A stretch of 10,580 nucleotides of DNA, from the NCBI GenBank assembly GCA_016282815.1, contig JAEELU010000063.1, positions 1-10,580 on the forward strand. The letters run 5' to 3'. The stretch comes from Acholeplasmatales bacterium. GTDB taxonomy: Bacteria > Bacillota_I > Bacilli_A > Acholeplasmatales > Anaeroplasmataceae. Position 1 is the first letter of the stretch; each line of letters opens with the position of its first letter. A program made the position numbers and the translations under genes. The notes below the pieces were generated by a model. That model was not told where the DNA came from, made no database searches, and saw nothing but the letters and a program-made list of their open reading frames with translations. This document shows, piece by piece, positions 1-6,582 of this stretch.

Positions 1-141
1 ACAAAAACAGGTAAATATATTAATGCAGATTTAAATGGAGCATTAAATATATATAGAAAAAGTAGCGTATGTGATATGGAAGTAATTTCAAATCTAATAC
101 GTAGAGGTGTGAGCACACCAAAACGACTTCAAGTTATTTGA
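1..141 (+). CDS. tnpB: C-terminal end of an IS200/IS605-family TnpB (RNA-guided nuclease), 5' part outside window
   Basis: Frame 1 is open from the first base for 46 codons and stops at TGA 139-141. The peptide holds the block INADLNGALNI (residues 8-18). This is the conserved C-terminal end of the RuvC-like nuclease of TnpB, and its Asp is the third catalytic acidic residue of the family. After it comes a short basic tail (IRRGVSTPKRLQVI) in the position where TnpB tails usually lie. TnpB is the omega-RNA-guided DNA endonuclease of IS200/IS605 elements and an ancestor of Cas12. The start, the other catalytic residues and the zinc-finger cysteines lie upstream of the window, so I cannot say whether the gene is intact. 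The stop is in the usual place, and the stem-loops that follow fit a complete 3' end. I infer the identity from the motif; it is a short match but very characteristic. Confidence 0.85.
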   Translation, partial: TKTGKYINADLNGALNIYRKSSVCDMEVISNLIRRGVSTPKRLQVI

Positions 142-191
142 GGCGTTAGAAAAGGGAGCAATAAGCTCTTTGGGGTAAATTTATTTACCTT
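106..191 (+). ncRNA. candidate omega RNA (TnpB guide scaffold) overlapping the tnpB 3' end
   Basis: Four hairpins lie back to back across the tnpB stop codon. 106-119: GGTGT/ACACC around GAGC. 122-147: AACG(A)CTTCAA paired with TTGAGGCGTT, one bulged A and loop GTTAT, containing the stop codon. 154-170: GGGAGC/GCTCTT around AATAA with two G-U pairs. 172-191: GGGGTAAAT/ATTTACCTT around TT with two G-U pairs. Known omega RNAs are made from the tnpB 3' end and the right end of the element, form several stems there, and take their guide from the DNA just past the element. Position and strand match. I paired the stems by eye; exact ends and processing are unknown. Confidence 0.6.
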
Positions 192-206
192 TGTTCTGAG
201 GTTAAG

Positions 207-2189
207 ATGTTATTAAAGGAAATTAAGGGTATCGGTCCTAAAACATTAAAAGAACTTAATAATGAAGGTATTTTTAATGCTAAGGATTTAATCCTTAGCT
301 TTCCAAAGGATTATCTAATATTTGAGCATAATCCAAATAAGCTATTAGATGGTAATACCTATTTAGAGGGAGTAGTAGATTCTAGTATTTCCTATTTCAA
401 ATATAAAAAGAATGTATTTGCTTTTTCATTTTATCTTAAATATGATAATACAAGATTAAAAATGAATATATTCTCTAATATCTATGTAGGAATAAAAATA
501 AAACAGGGTGACTATATAGGAGTATATGGTAAATATAATAACATAAAAAAGGTATTTAATATCAAAAGATTATTCCTTAATAATGTAGGAGCCAAAATAG
601 AATGTGATTATAAATATAAAAACATTATCAATAGCAAGGTATCATCAATAATTAGTGAGATAATTAATGAATATAGCTTTGAAGAAACATTACCTCAAGA
701 ATTAATAAATAAATATAGATTGTTAAATATAAAGGATTATATTTATCTATCTCATTTTCCTAAATCTAGTAATGATGTAAAGGAGATATTAAGAAGAAGA
801 AAATATGAGGAATTCTATTGGTATAGCCTATCATTATCCTATATTAGATATAAAAGAAAAGCCTTAGCTAAGCCGAAAAGAGTGATTGATACCAATTTAC
901 TTACCGATATAATAGCTAAGCTTCCTTATCCTTTAACTATAGATCAAAATAAGACAATAATAGATATTATCAATGATTTAAAATCTGATTATCCTATGAA
1001 TAGATTAGTTCAGGGCGATGTAGGCTGTGGTAAGACGATAATCGCTATTATTTCAAGCTTACTCATGGTTAAGGCGGGATTCCAGGTTGCGATGCTCGCT
1101 CCAACTGAGGTTTTAGCTATTCAGGAGTATGAGGAATTTAATAAAATATTAAATGGCTATGATATTAATATTAGCTTATTAACATCTTCAGTTAAGAAAA
1201 ATGAATATGATAAAATCATAAATTCATTAAATAATGGTACTATAAATGTAATTATTGGTACTCATTCACTATTAAATGACAAGGTTTCATTTAATAATCT
1301 GGGTCTAGCAATAATTGATGAGCAGCATAGATTTGGTGTTAATCAAAGATTAAAGCTTGTTAATAAATATGAAAATGTAGATTCAATGTTCTTTAGTGCA
1401 ACACCAATACCTAGAACATTAGGTTTAACCTTTTTTAAGGATTTAGATATATCATCAATTAAAACGATGCCAGCAAATAGAAAAAAGGTAATAACTAAAA
1501 TTATTCCCTTTAATAAGCTAAATTCATTATTTAAATCTATCGATAATCATTTATTATTAAATGAGAAATGCTATGTGGTAGTTCCTATCATTGAAAATGA
1601 TGAGGATGATATTATGGATATTTTCGAATGTGAAAATTTATTTAAAAATAAATTTATAAATAGAAGAATTGGAATACTCCATGGTAAGATGAAAAATGAT
1701 GATAAGAATAGGATACTTGATGATTTCAAAAATGGCCTATTAGATATTTTAATATCTACAACAGTAATTGAGGTTGGTGTAAATATTAAGGAGGCCACAA
1801 TGATGATTATTATGAATTCAGAGCGTTTTGGTATTTCTACACTTCATCAGCTAAGAGGAAGAGTAGGAAGAGGAGATAAGGAATCCTATTGTATGCTTGT
1901 AAGTGATGATATAGAAAATCCAAGGCTTAAGGCACTTGAGATGACAAGTGACGGATTTGAGATTGCCGAAATGGATTATAGCCTAAGAGGACCTGGAGAT
2001 TATTTAGGCTTGAATCAATCAGGCTTTAATAGCCTTGAATATGCAAGCTTTAGTGATGATATCAAGATACTTGAATGTGCAAGAGATGATAGCTCAATGC
2101 TAATAAATAAGTATATTAGTGGTGAAATAAAAAGTAAGAAATTTGATTATCTAATTGAAAGAGAAATTGAAATAGATAAAATTAACTAG
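207..2189 (+). CDS. recG: ATP-dependent DNA helicase RecG
   Basis: RecG is a monomeric superfamily 2 helicase that remodels stalled replication forks and branch-migrates Holliday junctions. The 660-residue length suits the family (usually about 670-690). The N-terminal third is the divergent wedge/OB region. The helicase core shows Walker A GDVGCGKT (270-277), LAPTEVLA (298-304 region), the DEQH box in IIDEQHRFG (369-377), SATPIPRTL (397-405), TTVIEVGVNI (518-527) and QLRGRVGRG (548-556). RGPGDYLGLNQSG (594-606) is the RecG-specific C-terminal block. The start ATG has TGAGG 5 nt upstream, and IKGIGPKTLKEL matches the family's N-terminal pattern. It is the first gene of a five-gene run. No promoter fits between the transposon end and this start, so transcription must come through or from the element. 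Identity is secure. Confidence 0.97.
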   Translation: MLLKEIKGIGPKTLKELNNEGIFNAKDLILSFPKDYLIFEHNPNKLLDGNTYLEGVVDSSISYFKYKKNVFAFSFYLKYDNTRLKMNIFSNIYVGIKIKQGDYIGVYGKYNNIKKVFNIKRLFLNNVGAKIECDYKYKNIINSKVSSIISEIINEYSFEETLPQELINKYRLLNIKDYIYLSHFPKSSNDVKEILRRRKYEEFYWYSLSLSYIRYKRKALAKPKRVIDTNLLTDIIAKLPYPLTIDQNKTIIDIINDLKSDYPMNRLVQGDVGCGKTIIAIISSLLMVKAGFQVAMLAPTEVLAIQEYEEFNKILNGYDINISLLTSSVKKNEYDKIINSLNNGTINVIIGTHSLLNDKVSFNNLGLAIIDEQHRFGVNQRLKLVNKYENVDSMFFSATPIPRTLGLTFFKDLDISSIKTMPANRKKVITKIIPFNKLNSLFKSIDNHLLLNEKCYVVVPIIENDEDDIMDIFECENLFKNKFINRRIGILHGKMKNDDKNRILDDFKNGLLDILISTTVIEVGVNIKEATMMIIMNSERFGISTLHQLRGRVGRGDKESYCMLVSDDIENPRLKALEMTSDGFEIAEMDYSLRGPGDYLGLNQSGFNSLEYASFSDDIKILECARDDSSMLINKYISGEIKSKKFDYLIEREIEIDKIN

Positions 2190-2191
2190 TT

Positions 2192-2214
2192 TTTTATCAT
2201 CTAAAATGATAAAA
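2192..2214. repeat. 9-bp inverted repeat between recG and plsX
   Basis: TTTTATCAT and ATGATAAAA face each other around CTAAA, 2 nt after the recG stop. No T-run follows on either strand, so it is not a classic terminator. The right half and what follows (ATGATAAAATA) recur exactly in the palindrome upstream of the lrp gene at 8712-8731. It could be an operator, an mRNA stability hairpin, or chance in AT-rich DNA. It does not resemble the FapR operator known for plsX in Bacillus. Confidence 0.4.
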
Positions 2215-2243
2215 TAAATGTAATGTTTAGGAGTTGATTGATT

Positions 2244-3263
2244 ATGATTAAAATTGGCGTAGACGCAAACGGTGGAGATTTAGGAGTAGAGGCAACAGTT
2301 CCTGGTAGTATGAGAGCAATCCAAATGTTTAAGGACATTGAGATTGTTTTATTCGGAGACGAGGAAAAAATTAAGCCATTACTTACAAATAATGAGCGTA
2401 TTTCTATAGTTCATACAAAGGTAACTATGGATATGGGTGAGCATAATCCAGTTCATGCAGTAAGAACAATGAAGGATTCATCACTTGATATGGCTATGTA
2501 CGCATGTAAAAGAGGAGAGGTTGATTGTGTAGTTACATCAGGACCTACTCAGTGCGTAATTATGGCATCTCATTTAATTGTTAGAAGATTACCACAAATG
2601 GATAGAGTTGCCCTTTGTCCAATTATTCCTAATTATGATGGTAAAGCAAGATTAATATTAGATGTTGGAGCTAATATTGAGCTTAAGAAGGAGCATTTAG
2701 GCCAATTTGCAATATTTGCAAGTGTTGCCTGCAAGAATGTACTTGGTATTAAGGATCCTACTGTAGGATTATTAAATATCGGTTCTGAGCCTGGTAAGGG
2801 TAGAGAGCAGGAGCAGGAGGCTTATGAATATTTAAGCAACCTAGAGGGTATTAACTTCAAGGGTAATGTTGAGCCTAATGAATTAATTAACTGCCCAACT
2901 GATATCGTTGTTACTGACGGATTCACAGGTAATATTGCTATTAAGACCCTAGAGGGTACAGCTAAGGGCATGGGTAGAATGCTAAAGGATGAAATAAAGG
3001 CATCACTAGGTGGTAAGATAGGCTACCTATTTATGAGAAAAAATATAAAGAGATTTGCAAAGAGAATGGATACAAAAGAGGTTGGTGGCGCCATGATATT
3101 TGGTGTTTCAGCTCCAGTTGTTAAGGCACATGGTAATTCTGATGGCTATGCATTTTCTAGTGCCATTAAGCAAGCAAGATTAATGGTTCAAAGCAAATTA
3201 ATTGAAACAGTAGTAAGTGCCCTTCCAAAGGAAGAGGAAACAAAGGATGAGACAAATGAGTAA
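2244..3263 (+). CDS. plsX: phosphate acyltransferase PlsX (acyl-ACP:phosphate transacylase)
   Basis: PlsX converts acyl-ACP and phosphate to acyl-phosphate, the donor used by PlsY to acylate glycerol-3-phosphate in phospholipid synthesis. It is a peripheral membrane enzyme. At 339 residues it has the usual length. It opens with the family signature KIGVDANGGDLG (3-14), followed by VVTSGPTQ, RLILDVGAN, LLNIGSEPGKG and the IVVTDGFTGNIAIK block, all typical of PlsX. I chose ATG 2244 because TAGGAG (2228-2233) lies 10 nt upstream; an in-frame TTG at 2238 would be only 4 nt away. It follows recG by 54 nt and overlaps rnc by 8 nt. In many Firmicutes plsX sits with fapR, fabD, fabG and acpP; here none of these is next to it. 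Glutamate codons are mostly GAG, a useful contrast with the accessory genes downstream. Confidence 0.96.
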   Translation: MIKIGVDANGGDLGVEATVPGSMRAIQMFKDIEIVLFGDEEKIKPLLTNNERISIVHTKVTMDMGEHNPVHAVRTMKDSSLDMAMYACKRGEVDCVVTSGPTQCVIMASHLIVRRLPQMDRVALCPIIPNYDGKARLILDVGANIELKKEHLGQFAIFASVACKNVLGIKDPTVGLLNIGSEPGKGREQEQEAYEYLSNLEGINFKGNVEPNELINCPTDIVVTDGFTGNIAIKTLEGTAKGMGRMLKDEIKASLGGKIGYLFMRKNIKRFAKRMDTKEVGGAMIFGVSAPVVKAHGNSDGYAFSSAIKQARLMVQSKLIETVVSALPKEEETKDETNE

Positions 3264-3945
3264 TTTATCAGAATTAGAGGAAAAGCTAGGATATAAATTT
3301 AAGAATATTGAGCTATTAAAAACAGCAGTTACTCACTCATCTTATGGTAATGAGCATGATGTAGATTATAACGAAAGAATGGAATTCTTAGGTGATGCAG
3401 TACTTGAGCTTGCTATGAGCAAGAAGCTATATGATTCCATTCATCTAGATGAGGGTGTTTTAACTAAAACACGTGCTAAGGCTGTTTGTGAGGCCGCCTT
3501 AGATTTATATGCTTCAAAGATTAGCTTAAATGAATATTTACTTCTTGGTAAAGGCGAAGAACAAACGGGAGGTAGAAATAGAGGTGCTATTATCGCTGAT
3601 GCCCTAGAGGCCATCTTAGGTGCTGTATTCCTAGATGGAGGCTTTATCGAGGCTCAAAAGATAGTAGAGGCTTTATTTATACCTTATTTAAATGAGGTTT
3701 TAAAATACAAGGATTATAAATCATTACTTCAGGAAAAGCTTCAAAGTGAAAAGAGAACTATTAAATACGATATAGTTCGTGAGGAGGGTCCAGCTAATGA
3801 TAAGACCTTCGAATCAGTAGTTTATATGGATGATATTTTGATGGGTAGAGGTGTAGGTAGAAGTAAAAAGGAAGCCCAACAAAACGCAGCTAAGGACGCT
3901 TTAGAAAAGGAAGCTAAAAACGTAAAGAGGTTTGAGGATGATTAA
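3256..3945 (+). CDS. rnc: ribonuclease III
   Basis: RNase III cuts double-stranded RNA, maturing rRNA precursors and regulating mRNAs, and acts as a cytosolic homodimer. The 229 residues hold the signature NERMEFLGD (39-47) with acidic residues E40, E43 and D47, and ADALEAILGAVFLDGG (114-129) with D115 and E118 in the metal-binding positions. A double-stranded-RNA-binding domain spans about 152-222, ending in the typical KKEAQQNAAKDALE helix. ATG 3256 is preferred because AAAGG (3242-3246) is 9 nt upstream. ATG 3247, three codons earlier, with GAGG at 3234-3237, is a real alternative. The gene starts inside the end of plsX and its own end overlaps the dnaD-like gene, so translation is coupled along the operon. 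In many Firmicutes smc and ftsY follow rnc; here they do not. Confidence 0.96.
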   Translation: MSNLSELEEKLGYKFKNIELLKTAVTHSSYGNEHDVDYNERMEFLGDAVLELAMSKKLYDSIHLDEGVLTKTRAKAVCEAALDLYASKISLNEYLLLGKGEEQTGGRNRGAIIADALEAILGAVFLDGGFIEAQKIVEALFIPYLNEVLKYKDYKSLLQEKLQSEKRTIKYDIVREEGPANDKTFESVVYMDDILMGRGVGRSKKEAQQNAAKDALEKEAKNVKRFEDD

Positions 3946-4540
3946 AAAGCTTTACGAGGAAGGCTACTTCGATTATAAGAATTATATTCTTGATAATCTA
4001 AAGTCCCTATCTCTATCTACTACAGAGGCTATTATCCTAATTAAGCTACTTGATAGCTATAAGAATTCTTGTCTATTTAACCCTGAAGAAATAAGAAGTA
4101 AAATGAATATCCGTAAGGATACCTTTGAAACAGCACTAGCTAATTTACTTGAAAGAAAAATATATACAATTTATTTAACTTATGATAATGATATTGCGAG
4201 TGAAGCATTATCATTAGATGGATTCTTTGAATTAGTAGAGAATCTATTAAATAACAATCAATCATTTGATGAGAATGAAACTCATTCAATTATTATGACT
4301 GTTCAGGAAGCATTTAATAGAGTTTTATCATCTAATGAATTAGATATTTTAACATCTCTAATTCAAGAGGATAGATATGTTAAGGCTGATTTTATAAAGG
4401 CAATTGATAATATTAATAATGCTAAAAGGTTATTAACTATCAAAACTCTATCAAATGAATTAACAAAGCTAAAAAGTGCCCCACAAAAGAAGAAGGACAC
4501 TCCTGAATATGTTAAGAATTTTATTAAAAGCGTAAAATAA
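3938..4540 (+). CDS. dnaD: DnaD-like replication initiation protein
   Basis: In Bacilli, DnaD helps remodel DNA at the origin and load the replicative helicase with DnaB and DnaI. The 200-residue product has an N-terminal winged-helix-like part (about 5-95: LSTTEAIILIKLLDSYKN, then FNPEEIRSKM and the helix FETALANLLERKIY), which fits the DnaD N-terminal domain. A helical C-terminal part (about 110-178) follows, and SSNELDILTSLIQE resembles the second DnaD/DnaB domain. The end is a lysine-rich tail. ATG 3938 has AAAGAGG 7 nt upstream; a TTG at 3932 is less likely. The strongest support is the nth gene that follows, since dnaD-nth is a conserved pair in Bacillus and relatives. The C-terminal domain is divergent, so the name rests partly on context. 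Confidence 0.8.
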   Translation: MIKKLYEEGYFDYKNYILDNLKSLSLSTTEAIILIKLLDSYKNSCLFNPEEIRSKMNIRKDTFETALANLLERKIYTIYLTYDNDIASEALSLDGFFELVENLLNNNQSFDENETHSIIMTVQEAFNRVLSSNELDILTSLIQEDRYVKADFIKAIDNINNAKRLLTIKTLSNELTKLKSAPQKKKDTPEYVKNFIKSVK

Positions 4541-5172
4541 TGAATAAAAATATTAGTAATGAAATTATTACAATTTTAGAAGAAATAATACCAAATCCAG
4601 TATGCGAGCTAGATTATAATAATCCGTTTGAGCTACTTATAGCTACAATTTTATCCCAACAAACAAAGGATAAAAGGGTTAATGAGGTAACTAAAATATT
4701 ATTTAGTAAATATCCAAACCCAGAATCATTGATGAATGCTCAAATAGATGAGGTTGAAAAAATAATAGCTCCAGTAGGGTTAGGTAAAATGAAATCTAAA
4801 AATATTATTATGGCATCAAAAGATTTATATTATAAATATAATTCTATTGTTCCATCTAATTTAGATGATCTAATGTTACTATCAGGTGTAGGAAGAAAAA
4901 CCGCATCTGTAGTACTCGCTGAAGCCTTCAAAATTCCTGCAGTACCAGTAGATACTCATGTGCTTAGGGTTTCTAATAGACTAGGCTATGCTAAAAGCGA
5001 CAATCCTCTAGTAGTAGAGGAAGCATTAAAGAAATATATACCAAAGGATAAATGGATATTATCACATCATTTATTTATTCATTTTGGTAGATATAAATGC
5101 TTAAGTAAAAATCCTATGTGCAGTGAATGTAAATTAAAGGAATATTGTAAAGAAAAGAATAAGAATCTTTAA
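4540..5172 (+). CDS. nth: endonuclease III (DNA glycosylase/AP lyase)
   Basis: Nth removes oxidised pyrimidines and nicks abasic sites in base excision repair. The 210-residue protein matches the usual length. The helix-hairpin-helix is LLSGVGRKTASVVLAEAF (113-130) with the catalytic lysine at K120. PVDTHVLRVSNRLG (136-149) carries the catalytic aspartate D138. The C-terminal cysteines C187, C194, C197 and C203 have the C-x6-C-x2-C-x5-C spacing of the [4Fe-4S] cluster loop. The start ATG shares its A with the dnaD-like stop (TAATG), so it is translationally coupled. It is the last gene of the operon; a strong terminator begins 4 nt after its stop. All key residues are present, so an active enzyme is expected. 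Confidence 0.96.
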   Translation: MNKNISNEIITILEEIIPNPVCELDYNNPFELLIATILSQQTKDKRVNEVTKILFSKYPNPESLMNAQIDEVEKIIAPVGLGKMKSKNIIMASKDLYYKYNSIVPSNLDDLMLLSGVGRKTASVVLAEAFKIPAVPVDTHVLRVSNRLGYAKSDNPLVVEEALKKYIPKDKWILSHHLFIHFGRYKCLSKNPMCSECKLKEYCKEKNKNL

Positions 5173-5176
5173 AATT

Positions 5177-5204
5177 AAGCCGATGTGTTAACGCATCGGC
5201 TTTT
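5177..5204 (+). terminator. Rho-independent terminator of the recG-nth operon
   Basis: AAGCCGATGTG pairs with CGCATCGGCTT (one G-U pair) around loop TTAA, an 11-bp stem of unusually high GC for this window, and runs into TTTT. It starts 4 nt after the nth stop. Confidence 0.93.
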
Positions 5205-5245
5205 ACTATAATCTACAAAATAATTAGAAAAATGGAGTATTTGGG

Positions 5246-5274
5246 TTGAAAAAAAGCCTATTTTACTCTATAAT
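5246..5274 (+). promoter_or_regulatory. sigma-A-type promoter of the ATPase gene
   Basis: TTGAAA (5246-5251) and TATAAT (5269-5274) are separated by exactly 17 nt. Transcription would start near 5281, about 25 nt before the ribosome binding site GAGGTGA (5306-5312). The ATPase is therefore an independent unit and not part of the nth operon. Confidence 0.8.
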
Positions 5275-5284
5275 ATAGGTAGAA

Positions 5285-5301
5285 ATTCAAATTTTTTGAA
5301 T
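5285..5301. repeat. inverted repeat in the short leader of the ATPase gene
   Basis: ATTCAAA and TTTGAAT face each other around TTT, between the predicted transcription start and the Shine-Dalgarno site. It could be an operator just downstream of the promoter or a weak hairpin limiting ribosome access. It is AT-only apart from one C-G pair, so chance is possible. Confidence 0.4.
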
Positions 5302-5319
5302 ATTTGAGGTGAAATGATT

Positions 5320-6450
5320 ATGGTAATATTAAATTTAAAGATGAATAACATTTTAGCGTTTAATGATTTTGAAGTGAATTTTTCATATCCTAAAAAATTA
5401 AATAAAACATTAATACCAAACGAAAACTTAAATAATAAACCATCATTTAGGTATAAGAAACTAAATATCTTTATAGGATCTAACGCTACTGGTAAAACCT
5501 CACTAATTAAATGTATCTGGACAATTTTATTATTTTTAAATAGAAGAGAACAAAATATTATTGAAGGAATAATAAATCAAAACGGTAAGCCAGCTTCAAT
5601 AGAATTAGATTATGCAGATGAAGAGGAGAACAAATCATACCTAAAGAGAATCATAATTAAATATGATAATAATGAATTAAAAATGGGATATAATTATTTA
5701 TCAATTAGAGATAACGATTCATACGAATCTAGATCTAAAGATTTTGAAGGTATGACATTCTCATTATTAAAGCCCATTGATTGTTTCCAAACTATGAATA
5801 TTAGTTCTGGGTGGAATATAGTATTACCTGCAACTGAGAAGGGATTTGATACTGTAAAGTTTGCCGATACACAAAATGATGAAGAAGAAAAAGAGTATTT
5901 TAATATTTTAAATCAGGTTTTAAAAACATTAGATTCATCTATTATTAATGTAACAAAGAGCATGGATGCTCCTAATGCTATAGTTATTAAGCATGAGAAT
6001 GCTAATACTATAATAATACAGGCTGGATATTCGATTTCATCAATTAATTATTTATCTAGCGGTACTAAATATGGTATTAATTTAGCTAATATATTATTCT
6101 CAATTAAATATCATAAAAATGGCATATATTTAATAGATGAACAATTTTCATATGTTAATTCTGATGTGGAAGCATCAATTCTTTCAACTATGGTATCTAT
6201 GCTAGGACCTAATGAGCAATTATTCTTTACAACACATAATTCAAATATATTGGAATTAGGATTCCCATTTCATTCATTTAATTTTATGAAGAAGGTAAAT
6301 GCTGGAGGAAAACAAAAAATAGAAGTTTCATGCGCAACTGAAGTTGAAAATAGAAATAATGTTTCTCCGAAATCAATACTAGATAATGATATGCTTGGGA
6401 CTGCACCAAACGTAAATAGAATATTCGAAATTGGTGAGGTGAATGATTAG
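5320..6450 (+). CDS. AAA/ABC-type ATPase (OLD-like, AAA_15/AAA_21 class), possible defence protein
   Basis: The 376-residue protein has a complete ABC-like ATP-binding set: Walker A GSNATGKT (53-60), signature motif LSSGTK (245-250), Walker B YLIDEQF (270-276) and switch histidine in TTHNSN (305-310). Motif order and the N-terminal beta sheet (LNLKMNNILAFNDFEVNF) fit the AAA_15/AAA_21 ATPases seen in OLD, PtuA, RloA and other phage-defence systems. It ends soon after the ATPase core. No TOPRIM or HNH nuclease domain can be seen, so it would need a partner or act alone. ATG 5320 is chosen because GAGGTGA ends 7 nt upstream; ATG 5314 is too close. It has its own promoter, and a 35-codon ORF overlaps its end by 8 nt. 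A defence role is inferred from family and context; the substrate is unknown. Confidence 0.85.
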   Translation: MVILNLKMNNILAFNDFEVNFSYPKKLNKTLIPNENLNNKPSFRYKKLNIFIGSNATGKTSLIKCIWTILLFLNRREQNIIEGIINQNGKPASIELDYADEEENKSYLKRIIIKYDNNELKMGYNYLSIRDNDSYESRSKDFEGMTFSLLKPIDCFQTMNISSGWNIVLPATEKGFDTVKFADTQNDEEEKEYFNILNQVLKTLDSSIINVTKSMDAPNAIVIKHENANTIIIQAGYSISSINYLSSGTKYGINLANILFSIKYHKNGIYLIDEQFSYVNSDVEASILSTMVSMLGPNEQLFFTTHNSNILELGFPFHSFNFMKKVNAGGKQKIEVSCATEVENRNNVSPKSILDNDMLGTAPNVNRIFEIGEVND

Positions 6451-6550
6451 AATCGAAAAGATTTGGTCAAGAGTAAATAAAAAATTACCATTTAATAAAT
6501 ATTCTAAAGAAGAATCTTTGAAATTTATTAAAACGCAAGAAGACCATTAA
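6443..6550 (+). CDS. 35-residue ORF coupled to the ATPase; small partner or remnant of a larger one
   Basis: ATG 6443 lies inside the last codons of the ATPase gene, with GGTGA 5 nt upstream, and the frame runs to TAA 6548-6550, just before the terminator. The peptide is basic (MIRIEKIWSRVNKKL at its N-terminus) and has no signal peptide or membrane segment. I do not recognise it. The 8-nt overlap equals the spacing of true operon pairs in this window, and ATPases of this class usually have a co-transcribed partner. It may be the stump of a deleted partner gene or a true small protein. An ORF of this length could also be chance. Confidence 0.4.
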   Translation: MIRIEKIWSRVNKKLPFNKYSKEESLKFIKTQEDH

Positions 6551-6553
6551 ATT

Positions 6554-6582
6554 AAAAAAGAATTTCGGTGAAATTCTTTTTT
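6554..6582. terminator. bidirectional terminator between convergent genes
   Basis: AAAAAAGAATTTC and GAAATTCTTTTTT form a perfect 13-bp stem around GGT. Both strands give an A-tract, hairpin and U-tract, so it can serve the ATPase unit on the plus strand and the ParB-like gene on the minus strand. The stop codon of the minus-strand gene (6582-6584) lies at the edge of the stem. Confidence 0.92.

Larger units (their letters stand above)
1..191 (+). mobile_element. right end of an IS200/IS605-type transposon inserted just upstream of recG
   Basis: The region joins the TnpB C-terminus to a run of hairpins ending near 191, only 15 nt before the recG start. In this family the ends carry subterminal hairpins recognised by the TnpA transposase, and no target duplication is expected. 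The last stem, 172-191, is the natural candidate for the right-end hairpin. The exact right boundary cannot be fixed without an empty site or other copies. No TnpA gene is visible, so the element could be of the tnpB-only type or could carry tnpA upstream of the window. Confidence 0.6.

Noticed and set aside
1571..1798. 75-codon open frame on the minus strand
   Set aside because: It lies wholly inside the recG helicase core, and its translation is a hydrophobic, serine/isoleucine-rich string typical of antisense reading of AT-rich genes.
2192..2214. Terminator between recG and plsX
   Set aside because: The hairpin is all A/T apart from one C-G pair and no T-run follows on either strand; recG and plsX are better read as one transcript.
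3217..3255. GTG 3217 as the RNase III start
   Set aside because: It would add a basic tail not usual in the family and overlap plsX by 47 nt; ATG 3256 or 3247 have ribosome binding sites.
5314..5319. ATG 5314 as the ATPase start
   Set aside because: It is a single base after GAGGTGA, too close for initiation; ATG 5320 has proper spacing and the same frame.
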